This document shows positions 19,603 to 32,007 of a stretch of 64,000 nt of DNA, one piece after another; position 1 is the first letter of the stretch, and each line of letters begins with the position of its first letter. The notes beneath the pieces are model-generated. The model was given only the letters and a program-made list of their open reading frames with translations. It searched no databases and had not been told where the DNA came from. The stretch is from Paraphoma chrysanthemicola (Eukaryota > Ascomycota > Dothideomycetes > Pleosporales > Phaeosphaeriaceae), in contig JAGMWG010000003.1 of assembly GCA_020744225.1 (NCBI GenBank), positions 1,302,001-1,366,000 of the forward strand, given 5' to 3'. A program made the translations under genes and the position numbers.

Positions 19603-22600
19603 GTTGGCGGCGGGGGCAGTCTGCTGTCGTGCCGGGTAACGTGGGAAGGCGATAGCGAGCGTTTGCGGGCGTCTCTACGCAGCGGCGGCGGACGAGGGCA
19701 GGACACTGGCGTTTGACGTGCGGCCGATAAGCATACAGCAAGACGAGAAAGCTAATTCTAATCTGATCTGAAGATGCTCGCAGTAGATGGCCTCGCAGCG
19801 CGCGCGGAGGAGAGGATGCCGGGTGGAGGGTTACCGTCTCGATGCAGACATGAGGCTTCGCAGGCGTGGTCGGGATGGATAGTGAATGTAGGTCGCGCCT
19901 GCCGCTTCAAAAATCCAACTCAATCAGCCAATGTCCGGAGTCCTCCAACCTTCTTAAGAGAGGGAACTGGGCCTTCTTGCGAGCGAGAAGGATAGAGAGG
20001 GAGGAACACGGCAGAGGTCATCCAGCTGGATTTGAGGCTGCCAAGGCTTCTGGTTGCTGGGGAGCGAGGGACCAGGGTAGACGCTTGAGGATAGACGGGG
20101 CCTGAGCGCAGGCGCTTCCACACAGGCCAATATTATGCCGGCTTTACGCAAGGCCTGGCAGTGCAGGCGGGACAAAAATGGGGCAGTTTGCTCGCTGCTC
20201 TGCACGCTGATGCAAACCGCGGCGATCCACGGCGTCTCATTGAGTGTTGCTGAGGCAGGTACACGGCGAGCACTGCAAGTCCTATTCGATCGTGATCCCT
20301 CTCCACCAAGTGCATGCAACTAAACACGCCCGCGTCGCTGGCGCGCCTGTAAACAAGCGTTCGCAGCGCAGACTGCCGTCGCTCGCTCAACGACGCAAAC
20401 AACAATCTCTGTCTGACGTCTGCTGCTTCACCGGGCGGAGCAATCGCCATGCAGCAGGGCAGCTTCTGCAAGCCATGCCTCGCGCGGCCGCGTTGCTGAG
20501 GCATCTGGCACGGATCACGTTCTTAGCAAGCTACCCTTGCAACTGGCGTGAAACGACCAGTTCACGCGCGCTGCAATTGCTCCGACCGATGCATCGAGCC
20601 TCTCCACTGGCTCTACATCCGTCGCTCTGCGTAACCTCCGCCCCGTCTCCCAGGGATACCGAGCACCCAACATGTTGCCATCGCGAGATGCACCTCTCGG
20701 CCAGCGGCTAAGCCAGCCCGCGGATCACCCGAGCAGAGAGCCTCATCAACGATGGAGACGCTTTCGCTGCTTCGACACGGCCAACCCGGTGTCAGCTCTC
20801 GAGCCCTGTCGTCATCTCAGCGTAGAGGGCCCTTGGCGCCTCATGTAAGAGGACGGTCGTGCGCTGCCATTGGCTTGCATCTCGAATCCTGAAGCAACAC
20901 TGGCCCGCGACTTGGTCTAATTGGGCAGACCGAAGATACTCGCCATACGAATTCGTGCATTGAAGCCGGCCGCGCAGGCGCCTCCACGACCTGCACACGG
21001 CCCGTGGGCCCAGATAAAACCGGATTAGCCCTGTTCCTTGGGCAGAGCGCCGCCTAGTCTGCTGTTCGCGATCGAACTGCGGCTCCAAAATCTCGATTGC
21101 GACTTGATCAGACGTCATATCCAATAAGTCTGGCAATTGAAGCTTCCAAGTTTCCTATTTCGATGCCCTGTTTGCTCGAATTGTACAACTGGTAGTTGGG
21201 ATCTGCGTTCGGCAGCACGAGCACGAGGAAAACAATGGTGCGCAATCTTCAGCCCGCCGCAGCTCCCATGGCGACAGCCTCTCCGGCAATCCCGCAGTTC
21301 GAGAACACACCTCATATGGACGCTGAGCAAACCGGCGTGCACAAAGCCTTCATAACGGCAGCCGGCGTTTGGACCCCACCATTGACCGGTGACCCCTCAT
21401 CTGGGTGGATCTGAGAGGCCAAAAGCGGCGCTTGGGAAAGGCCTTTCTGGCGTGTCGCGTCGTTCCCTGAGCGACGGAAAACAAACAACGCTAGATGCGT
21501 GGTCCCGTGACTCCCGCTTATGCATACATGAGCCGGTACCCCAGACTCGCCCTCGAGCGTCACGTTTCAGGACCCTAGATCCTGCAAGTGATGGAGCATT
21601 TAGCCTCAGTCTCTGTCAGAAATCAGCTCAGCTTCCGGCGAATCGCCTCTGACTGTCATGTGCATGCACATAATCCGGCAAGGTACAGATCACCGAGAGG
21701 ATCCCGCAAGACCACTGGTAAGCGAGGCACTGCGACGTCCGTCGCTAGAGGTTTTCAGCTGGACAGCAACCGGCCCGACAATGGACATTGGACGTCACAC
21801 TGATGGCCTGTTGCCGGGATGACATTACGAAGCAGAATTGCCTCCGCATATCTTTTTGAAGGGAATAGCCAGGTCCTGTACGACTGGACTAAACTTCAAC
21901 AAAGTTGTGCACTATGTACAACTCAGCAACGGGCTCCAGTAGGCATATGCCTGCCAATTGTTGTGCCACTTAAGAGCCGTGGGTTGCAAAAGGAAGCTCC
22001 AATCAAGCCCCACTCAGATTGGCCGACGCGCTCTAGTGCAGATATCCTCAGTGAGTGGGTTTCAACACCATGTCCGCTCTTCCAGCAGCAGATTCTGCGC
22101 TCTAAACGTAACATCATGCGCTATGGTGGCCACCATGGCGCGGTGACATGACAACGCGTATGAAAGTTGCGGAGGCACCCAGAGTTTGAGCGAGCTAACT
22201 ATTTTTTCTTGGAGTCTGATCGAAGGTGAAAACTTAACCTGCAACGTATGACAGAGTTTGCTCGCAGTCGGCCAGCCAAACGGACCCAGAGACCAGCTAT
22301 CCTAACCTAATGCTGCAGAATGAACGCAACGGGCATCCTAACGGTCCGGATGGTGGTGTACATCCGATCAATAACAAACAATGTGAATGGTGAGCACGAT
22401 GCCACAATACATCTCGCCAACCCTATATGTGGCAAATTATGAGTCTTCAAGTTGTTCATCACATTCGCAACTCGAAATGCTCTTTTAATGCTCAAGGACT
22501 AACAATCCGAGAGGCTCCCTTGCACCGTGCATAAGGAAAATGGTCCAGGTCAATGCGACCACTACGTCCACTGCGTTTGCCATATCCTTAACCAATGTAT

Positions 22601-22807
22601 CTGGGGGCCATATTAGAACTCTCAGTAAAGGAAAAGAGACCAATTCGTGGTGAGGCAACTGTAAATGTAAGTTCAGGGGAGGACGCGGAGCGGTGATATA
22701 ATGTGCCGGTCGAGCTAGTCCAAATCAAGACAAGTCTAGAAATTCTACAGAAACTCGAACTTTCGCACCCTTGCCATAGTCATTTCCATACTTTCCTCGT
22801 CGATACA
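19603..22807. other. Long gene-free region between divergent CDC25 and POL5
   Basis: 3.2 kb with no supported gene. Many overlapping frames of 60-155 codons occur on both strands, as expected for GC-rich noncoding DNA, with no splice-supported extension and no conserved motif. It holds the divergent upstream regions of CDC25 and POL5. No transposon termini, tRNA or tandem repeat seen. Confidence 0.5.
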
Positions 22808-25800
22808 ATGGGAAGTAAATCGCATAAAAGAGATCGCGAAAACGGTTCCGGACCAGAGGTAGAGGAAGCTCCCGCGAAGCGCCGCCGACAAATCAACGAG
22901 GAGCAATTGAAGCTGTCGAGGCTATACGACGATCTAGCTGCTGAGTCCGACGATGTACGCTTTGAGGCTGCCAAACAACTCATAGTCAAATTCTCGCCCG
23001 AAAGTAAACCAATTGCCAAAGATGTGGAAAACGCACTTTCTCGCCTGATCAAAGGTTTATGCAGCCAACGCAAAGCGGCACGTGTTGGGTTCTCTCTCAC
23101 TTTGACAGAGCTTTTACGACAAATATTTGGCCAGAAAGAGAATGCTATCGAAGGCCTTGAGCTGGATTTGGCCTCGCTCATTAGATTGGTAGAGTCAAAG
23201 ACCAAGGTTGAAGGCAACGTACCCGGGCGAGTAGGTAATCTCAAGCTCTTCACAGACAATCTACTTACCAACTCAGGAACGACGAGACCATCTCATTGGG
23301 AAATTGTTCGGATATAAGGCTCTTCTGCAATCCTCCATAGTCATCGAGCCAGATCTTTCCATGGAATGCTGGAATCAGCTTCTAGACCATATCTATGGAA
23401 TGGCGCGAGACGTTCCCTGGCTACGCGAAGAATGCGGCATGGTCCTCGTGGATGCGGCGAAAAGTCTTCAGGGCCAGCCGAAGTACCAAGCATGTGCAAA
23501 GACCATGATTGGTCGCCTCAGCGACTTTAAGCTCATATCGACCCCCGAAGGCGTCGCCATCTGGCTGACCGTACAGGCAAGCTACGAGAGTGTGCTACCG
23601 GAAGGGCTCTGGCACGAGAAAGACCCTCTATCGAAGAAGGAGCGGACTCGATTGGCAAAGATACTAAAAGAAAACTATCAGGGCCGATCTGAGGATGGCG
23701 ACAGCGAAAGTATCAAGACCGCCGCAGCGAGTCCAAATCCCTCTTTCGCGTGGACCATGGTCCTATCCGAGGTTTTGCATCGGCATCACCAGCATCAGAG
23801 CGGCAGTGGGGGGCTTTCGAAAGTTGACTTTCCTCAATTCTGGCTGGACACTGTCGACAGTGAGTTGAGGAGTCGTGCTCAACCGATATCTACTGACAGG
23901 TTTAGACAATCTGTTCACTTCCACCTCATCCCACGAGCGTAAAGCATGGGGCTTGAAACTGCTGAGCGGCTTCATCAATGACGTCCCAGAAGACATTGTT
24001 GCCGCCCTGCTCAGCCCGAACATATTGCGAACCCTAATCAACCAGAGTAAAAAGGAGGATAGGTTTCTGCACTCCGCCGCTTTGGCCGCGCTGAACTCGA
24101 TTCAAGCAAGGGTGCAAAGGGAACCATCATCCGCGTTGCCAACATTCATCGCTCTTACGTCAAAACATGGGAGCATTGAGTTCGACAAGATCACCAAGAC
24201 GAAGACACTTGAGCAAGTTTTACTATCTGCGAGCGATTCCGCTATCAAGAAAATTATACGCCACCTCAACTCTCTGGTCCTCCGTCCCAACACCGAGGAT
24301 GAAACTCTAGCACACACTCGCCGCCAAGTTATCGCAGATATACTCTTGAACCTCGTCAAACATTTCAAAGGATATGATCAGATGCCCAATGACATAGCCG
24401 AGCAAGATGGATGGCTCCGAAGGACCATAGAAATGCTTGTCGAGCATGGCTACTTCGTCCCGAGCGAGACTGCAAAGACCAGCAAAGTGGCTCTCCCGTC
24501 TCTTGGCGAGAAGACCCGTCAAGTCTATCAGGAACGACTCTCCTCGTGCCTGACGAAGCTACTCTCCGTCAATCTTGGATCGCGCTCTACTTTTGCTCTC
24601 ACAGCAGTGGGTATGATTAGGTCCAAGGATGCTTCCTCCAAGTCTCTCAAGTTGGCTTTCAGGGCCGACCCAGCTGTTTCCAAGACGCTGGAGAAGGCAG
24701 CACAAACACTAGACGCCATCTCGGCAAAGGTACGTACGCAGAGTATTGAGCAGCGTGCAAACCAGTCACTGATAATCTGTTTCAGGGGTCGATAGCCGGC
24801 AACAAAATGGCCGCTGAAGGATTCATTCTTCTCTACTCGCTGACCATCCTTCAAGTCTACAACGGAGAAGGCGACGCTGTCATGATGCTTGACGACCTCG
24901 ATGTCTCGCGCAAGGCCATGCTCAAGAAAGTGAAAGACTCTACGCAGGAAGGGTCAGACGTTTTTGTGGAGATCATTCTGTCTTTTCTCGGCAATCCACG
25001 TACATTGTTCCGTAAGATTGGCGAGGAAGCTCTATCCATCTTCGCTTCTGAGATCGGTGCTACTGGCTTGAACTCACTCGCTGACATATTGGACACCGAG
25101 GAGAACCTTGAGGGACAAAAAGACTTGTTCAATCAAGGTGACGATGACGCCGAAGAAAATGGTTCTAGCAGTGACCCCGACGACTCAGATATCGACTCTG
25201 ATGTCGAGATGGTTGATGGCGAAGGAAGCTCCGTCGGCGGTTCGGATTCAGACAGCGAAAGCGAGGCCGATAGCGGCGAGAGCGACGGCGCTGAAAGTGA
25301 GGACGATGCAGAACTAACCCAGTTCAACAATTTGCTCGCCATGACGCTGCAGACGTCCAAGCCCAACGTCGACGGTGAAGCGGAAGACGACACATCCGAT
25401 GACTCTGACATGGACGATGATCAGATGATGGCTCTCGACCCTCATCTCAGCAAGATCTTCCAACAACGTAGCAAGATCACAAGTAAGAAGAAGGAAAGGG
25501 AAGATGCCAAGCAGAACGTAGTCCAGTTCAAGGCTAGGGTTCTGGATCTACTTGCAATCTACCTGGAGAAACAGTACTCCAACCCACTCACGTTACAAGT
25601 CCTGCTACCAATCGTACGCCGTACGCGTGCCAACGCAAACAAACAAATCGCGGAGAAAGCGTTCAAGATGCTCAAGACTCACTTCGACAGCCGCATGAAG
25701 CACAAGGCTCCACTGCCCAAACCCGAGGACGCAAAGCCCGTGTGGGAGCTCCTGAAGGAAGTCCACGAAGAGGCTAAGCTGGGCGGTGGCGCAAAGATCC

Positions 25801-26000
25801 ACGCCGATGCGTGCAGCGGCGCTAGCTTGCATCTTGTGAAAGTGCTCATTGGCCTAGATAGGGAAAATTACGCAGGCGTGGTGGATGTGTATGCTGAGAC
25901 GCAGAAACAGTGGTTCCAAGAGAAGAAGTCGGCGTTGCAGCCGGTGCTGTTCACCATGTTTCAGAACTGGTCGTTGACGGCACGGCAGCAGGCAAAGTAG
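22808..26000 (+). CDS. POL5: DNA polymerase V / MYB-binding protein 1A-like nucleolar protein (Pol5)
   Basis: Despite the name, Pol5-family proteins act in rRNA synthesis and ribosome biogenesis in the nucleolus, not as replicases. Four exons: 22808-23230, 23277-23859, 23900-24729, 24786-26000; 1016 residues. Introns of 46, 40 and 56 nt restore the frame, for example GNVPGR to ERRDHLIGKLFGYKALLQS and TVDS to LDNLFTST. The N part is basic (KRDRENGSG, AKRRRQ), then helical HEAT-like repeats (LCSQRKAARVGFSLTLTELL). The family's acidic block lies near residues 730-850, with long Asp/Glu/Ser runs. After it come ALDPHLSKIFQQR and a helical C part (LLPIVRRTRANANKQIAEKA). Length matches fungal Pol5. 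Confidence 0.9.
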
Positions 26001-27466
26001 ATATATGTACCCAGGTGGCTGCTTTGGTGAGAAAATGTCGCCTCAGAGATCGCGGAAACCAAGTAGTAATACAAGGATATAATTGTAGGATACTTCACGT
26101 CCGTTGGCCCTTGTGGATTGTCATCGGTCTACGATCATAGGAGCTTGTGCCGTCAGAAGTCTCCAATGGCTCACTCATTCTCATTACATGTATCGAGCGC
26201 TGCGCGACTGTGCCACGACAACGTTTGAGTGTTTGCGTCTCCCTCCTATATGTCCGGGTTCCTTGATGGGTGCTTATCAGTGTCCGCGTTCATTATTAGC
26301 CAGTAGTACTCTTCTAAGTTGGCATATTGTGGCTTCGATCATCCAGCAAACGTGAGGGAGCTGATGGGCTCGACTTTATGTGCTATATGGATAGATGAGA
26401 GCTACAGAATGTTCGCGGACGAAGGATGATGTCTGAACTTGTAGCCCAAGAAGGTCAGGAGATTTTGGCGTTGCTGCGTAAAAGGAAGTCGAGTGCAATC
26501 GCGATTCCGCGTCCTGCACACTTCTGTCATATGAGAAGAAGTCCCTCACAGAAACGAAGCAGTATCTTTCCCAGCATTGGCTGAGGCCACTGTTCCATTA
26601 GAAAATTGATTCTAAAGTCCATGCCTTGTACTTCATGGAAGCATAGAAATAATTTCATCGGCGGCAAATAACTTCGTGCCTACTAGATGACACAATATAC
26701 AGTGCCGTGGAAGTAGGCGTGCATTAAGGAGATGCGTGTCGACGACTATCTTCGTGCAATGGTCGAATGAGCAATCAGACATAGACACACCGTGGAATAG
26801 GCGGGTTTGCCGTAGCAAGCTAGAACCATAACGTCTAGCCAAGACTTCATCGTGCGCATTTTCGAAGTGCTGCTCATCACAGCACTAGGCAGCACTACGC
26901 TTGTTTCGTGAAGTCAACAACTTGATTTGAATGCGGGATGGTCTATCCAAGATCGGTCTAGGTTAAGAAATAGCATATAAGCTAGCTCTGAGCTGTCGAG
27001 CTGGCGCGCGAAGTGCACAAGTGCATCGGCGAATGTGGAAGTCCTGGGGCTACCCAAAGTAGCAAAACGTCACGCGCGCACCTTCATCAGCCGATGATCG
27101 CCCACTCCGAGCGGCTCTGACCGAACGACTTCCATACGGCACTTCAAAGAGGCAGCCGGACGTGATGGATGGGAGACTTCGTGAAAAATAAAATAGCTCT
27201 TGAGTGATTCGGCGCGTTCCGCCGCCGCTTCAATCAGCGACTGGTGGTCCCTGCTTGCCCGGTCGCTCGGACCAATTGCGTCACTGATGGCATTTTGGTG
27301 CTTGAGCCGATCCATGGTTCATCGAAGCGCTCCGCTTGCGCAAATTCAACCACCTCCTCATCCACGCGCCCTCAACTAATCGTGCTGGCAAGCTTACACC
27401 AACCTTCATCCCTACCTTGTCACTAAGCAGGCCTGCCATTGCTGCTTGGCGGTGCGCGAGCTTATC
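26001..27466. other. Intergenic, nothing recognised
   Basis: About 1.5 kb between POL5 and the CorA gene, both on the plus strand. No frame above 85 codons with recognisable content. No RNA gene or repeat seen. Confidence 0.5.
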
Positions 27467-30135
27467 ATGTCGTCGAGTCCTACAGGGCGAGCTGGGCCCG
27501 AGCCGAGTCGTGCTCCACCCGGCGTCGCGAATCAGCACGCCGCGACATATGCGGAGGCTGCAGCCTCACATTCGACGTCAGGACAACAGCACTCGCACGA
27601 CCAGCCTGGAGCCTCAGCCATGGCACAGCCAAAGAAGAAGAAGCACCGTGGCGGCAAGAAGAGGAAGAATCGCCGACAGTCCTTTGCCGCAACGGCTGAC
27701 ATTGGCACCGGAGACATGAACGACGAGCGCCCGTCGCTCGCCAACATTGGCGGCAACAGCAACTCAAGAGGCAACAGCAGCTTCTATCGCCTGCATGGCA
27801 ACCTCAGCAACACCAGCCTCGAGAGCGAAGCGTTACTCGACCACCGCGACCAGCCGACAATTCGAACACGCCGGCCCAGCGTCCCCGTACTGTCCATGTA
27901 CCAACCTCGCGGTAGCCAACCTTTCGTCCCGTCCCCACAGCGCCTTAATGCCTCCAATACATCAAATACGTACGGCCGGTCGCGATTGTCGCACACGCCG
28001 GAAGTCTCCTATGGCGATCACGACGACGACGACGATGCAGACGATCGCACGCCGTTAATGAGCACGTCGCAACGAGATGTTCGAACAGGGACAAGCTATG
28101 GCGGTGCAAGCGCTGGTTCTGGTAGACATGGACATCGAAGATCATCGGTTTCGAGCGGCATGCACAATCCAGACCTCTTCACCCAGCGCCATCATTCGCA
28201 GACGAATCTGCAAGATTACGATGTAAACAACCCACCATCGGTGCCTGCGAGCCCCGCCTTGAAGGCAAGCCACGGGCTCGACGACGTCATGCTCACCGAA
28301 GACTTGGACCATTCGCGCGAGCATAGTAGGGCGCGCGACGCCTTGATTGACATTGAAGAGCACAGCGAACCTGGTGGCTCACCGCGTACACCTGGCGAGT
28401 TCCGCCGTCGCATGACGACCACTGCCATTGAAGATGTGTGTTTCCCACACGAGACCATGTCTGAACTGGGCCACGAGGACTATCTGAATGCGCCAACCAC
28501 GGGCGAGCCAACAAGCAGACGGAGACGTCGTCGCTGGCCAGATCTCGAGATTCTAGACGCATGGGCGCATGAAGAGAAGGAGCAGAGAACAATAGAGGGC
28601 ATGCGCATGCGCAAGGTTAGCGAGCCGCTAATGGTTGAGGGACGTCTGAGGCCTAGGCGGCGTGTCTGGCATCGCGAAGCCAGTGATGCGCCTTTCCGGT
28701 TCACCTACTTCAACGAAACATTTGACAATACGATTCATAGTCAGTCATTGAGCGAGCTGGTTCAGCCAGGACAGACCTTCAGGGACCTCTTCGTACCTGA
28801 GCCAGTCGTTCTCGAAGACAGCAGCGACGATGACTCGGAAGAGGAAGAGCTGCATCGTCCGAACACGAATGGATATGGGTCACGGACGCACACAAGATCA
28901 CCATCAAAAGTAGATTCCGGCGAGCAGACACGATCCACTACTCCCCGCCCAACAGACACGCCAAAGGATACTCCGAGACAAGAGCAAGATAAACCGAAGC
29001 GTATGGGACCTCGACCGGCGTGGTGGCTCGACATCATGTCCCCTACTGAGACCGAGATGAAGGTTTTGGCAAAGACTTTTGGGATCCATCCCCTCACGAC
29101 AGAGGATATTCTAATGCAAGAGCAACGTGAAAAGGTAGAGCTTTTCAAACACTACTACTTCATCAACTACAGAACTTTTGAGCAGGACGAGAACAGCGAG
29201 GATTACCTGGAACCTGTGAACCTCTACGTGGTTGTTTTCCGAGAAGGTGTCATCAGCTTCCACTTCTCCATGACACCACATCCGGCAAACGTACGCCGTC
29301 GTATTCGACAGCTTTCAGATTATCTAGTACTATCGCCTGACTGGATCTCGTACGCCATAATCGACGATATTACTGATGCATATGCGCCCATGATTCAGAG
29401 AATCGAAGAGGAGGTCGATGACATTGACGAAGCAATCTTACGCCTCCACTCGGACCAAGAAGAGCAGGAGGCTGAGAAAGCTCGTATCCGTGCTCCAAAC
29501 AAACCGCTGTACGAAAAGAAGCCAGAAACCCCAAAGACGCAGGAAGAGAGTGGACGAGACATGTTGCGACGCGTTGGTGAATGCCGAAAGACAGTCATGA
29601 GCTTATATCGTCTATTGGGTAACAAGGCAGACGTTATCAAGGGCTTTGCGAAGAGGTGTAATGAGCAGTGGGACATCGCGCCTCGCAACGAAATTGGAAT
29701 GTACCTCGGCGACATCCAAGATCACATTGTAACCATGACGGGCAATTTGAGTCATTATGAGAAGTATGTTCGACATTACGCACTCATGTTGACATGTATT
29801 GACAAGCAACAGTCTTCTTTCGCGCGCTCACAGCAACTACCTGGCACAGATCAACATCCGAATGAACGAGCGCCAAGAGAAGACATCTGACATCCTGGGT
29901 AAGCTTACGGTGCTTGGTACAATCGTGCTACCAATGAACGTTGTCACTGGCATCTGGGGCATGAATTGGTAAGTAATGGATCATGGACGTTGCTTTCGGC
30001 CGTTAACAATCATATAGTATCGTGCCTGGTCAGGACGTCGAGAACTTGAACTGGTTTTTCTGCATCACTGGAGGCCTTGTAGCATTTGGTGTTATGTGTT
30101 ACCTCATCGCGAAGAGGGTCTACGGCATCGTTTAA
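27467..30135 (+). CDS. CorA-family Mg2+ transporter (Alr/Mnr2 type)
   Basis: Three exons: 27467-29763, 29813-29968, 30018-30135; 856 residues. Two 49-nt introns (GTATGT...CAACAG, GTAAGT...ATATAG) fall in the 3' part and restore the transmembrane end. About 480 N-terminal residues are low-complexity: a basic patch PKKKKHRGGKKRKNRR, acidic HDDDDDADDR and SSDDDSEEEEL. The CorA domain starts near MGPRPAWWLDIMSPTETEMK and includes FGIHPLTTEDILMQEQREKV and SPDWISYAIIDDITDAYAPM. The pore end is LTVLGTIVLPMNVVTGIWGM then NC, carrying the diagnostic GMN. A second membrane helix follows (WFFCITGGLVAFGVMCYLIA). Plasma-membrane Alr versus vacuolar Mnr2 cannot be told from sequence alone. Confidence 0.92.
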
Positions 30136-32007
30136 AGGGAGCGAGCATACTATTGTAGTTGCGGCGTTGATACAATCACGCATTCATGGCGTCTCTTTTC
30201 CGTTTGGTCAAAATTGTTGTCCCGGCTGAGTCACGGCGCATTGGCTGATACCATCTATATTTGCATACATAGTGTCCCACGGGACAGGACATTCACGGCA
30301 CGCTGTACTCACCATCTTCTCTCATTATACAAGTCTCAACATCCAGGTTAGTTTTTTTTGCTGATATTGAATGAACACAATGTGCAGAGTATTCTCGCGA
30401 TAGTGCTGCTCCCGCTCCTCCCACCTTCTTTGCGTTTAGACTGTCACCCCACGATTGAGGCTCTGTGCTCAGACGGATGAACACATGGCCCGAGTGACAT
30501 CCGCTGAGCTAACTACATGTACTTACCGGTAGCTGTGTACCGCCGGTCAACTTCAACAGCGATGTGAAACCGCTGGAATGTGGGCGATTGGGCGGATGCT
30601 TCGTCGACAGGGAACAACCTTCTTCAACGTCGGCTCTTCACCGGACACTGAAACGAAGTGGGTGTTATACGAAATGCAGAAGTTTGCTAAAATGAACCAT
30701 CCTGCATAAAGGGCGACACTCGTCGAAAGCCAATAGTCTTCTTTGGTCAAGTCCTTCAAATGAAGCATTCCTAGGGGCTGCTTGTGCTCGCCTGCTTGGG
30801 AGTCCCATGCAATCTTCACCATCCACGATATCATCACGTTTGTAGCGCGCCGGAACCATGACGTGATGCTCAACCTGATCAGGCTCCATGCTGGAAGACT
30901 TTGTCTGTGACCATGGAAGTCTTTGGGTACACATGCGTTCGTTTCCTGACATGGTCACCCTGAGCAGGTTGGGCGACTCGTGGTTTGATGCGCACATTGC
31001 ATCTTGAACTCTGTGTGCACCAGATAGAGGGCGAGCCACTTCAGCAGCATGTTTGAGAAGGTTTAGTCACAAGGTGGTAGGCAGCAACTGGGAGCTGCGC
31101 ATTCTCACGCTCGGCATCATGAGTCGCATGTCAGCCGCGTAACGCCACATGGGCCGCATGCTCTCGAAGGTTCAGTCCTCACCGTATGCGGGGCTGTGCG
31201 TTGCGCCCATCACGGGCGACTTCCGGTCAGATTATACGCTACAAACAGTGCAGCATCGCGCTTTCGACTTGTTGCAGTAACCGTTCGCATGAAGCGCGAC
31301 AGGCGAGCCGCATGTGCATTCTGGATAGGGCTGCGACGTCGCGGTGAGAGAAAGTCGCCATAGCTTTGGTCAGGCAGACTCGTCGCAAGGCCTGAGAGCA
31401 AGCAGATATCAAGTCGCCCAAGTACCAGTAGCCAGACAGGCTTGTTCCACGGCTTGCCTTTCGGTCCTACAGACGCTTCCTGTTGACTCTGCTGCTGTGG
31501 TGTGGTCGCTGCGCTGCTGGGGCTCGCTCGCCTGACGTCATTCTCGAGTGAACCCACCTCAAACTGTCAAGCAGGGCAGTCACGGCCCCATCCATCTTGC
31601 GCCTGATTCCGCCCGCACTCCGACTGAAAACTGACGTCTTGTGCCGTCCCGTCCGTCACCCTACTACGCTTCTTATTCCTCCCCACACCGACTATCGACA
31701 CTGCGAAGCACTTGCGCATCCTCATAGCTTGCAGCACGCCGATCGACGCTCTTGCCAATCAGCGCGAACCGGCGATCTACAGCCCACTGCGGGTTCCCGC
31801 ACCTCTCCGCCCGCCATCACAGTCACCCAGAGCGACTCACGGCACCGACTGGCTGAGTAGGCGAGTCTGCGTCAGAACCTCGTCGCGCTCTAGCTGCTGC
31901 TCACACCCTCGATCGGTTCGCAGCTACATAACATTGCGCCCGCTTTTGCAACCCCACCTCCTGAAACGACACCCTTCCCCCCTCTGCTCTACAGCACAGC
32001 ACTCACC
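30136..32007. other. Intergenic, nothing recognised
   Basis: About 1.9 kb between the CorA gene and the RS-rich gene. The last 300 bp are C/T-rich, fitting a promoter and 5' UTR of the RS gene. Frames up to 124 codons on the minus strand have no supported content. Confidence 0.5.

Noticed and set aside
20244..20711. 155-codon plus-strand frame in the CDC25-POL5 interval
   Set aside because: Random-like His/Arg/Ser-rich translation in GC-rich DNA; other frames are similarly open.
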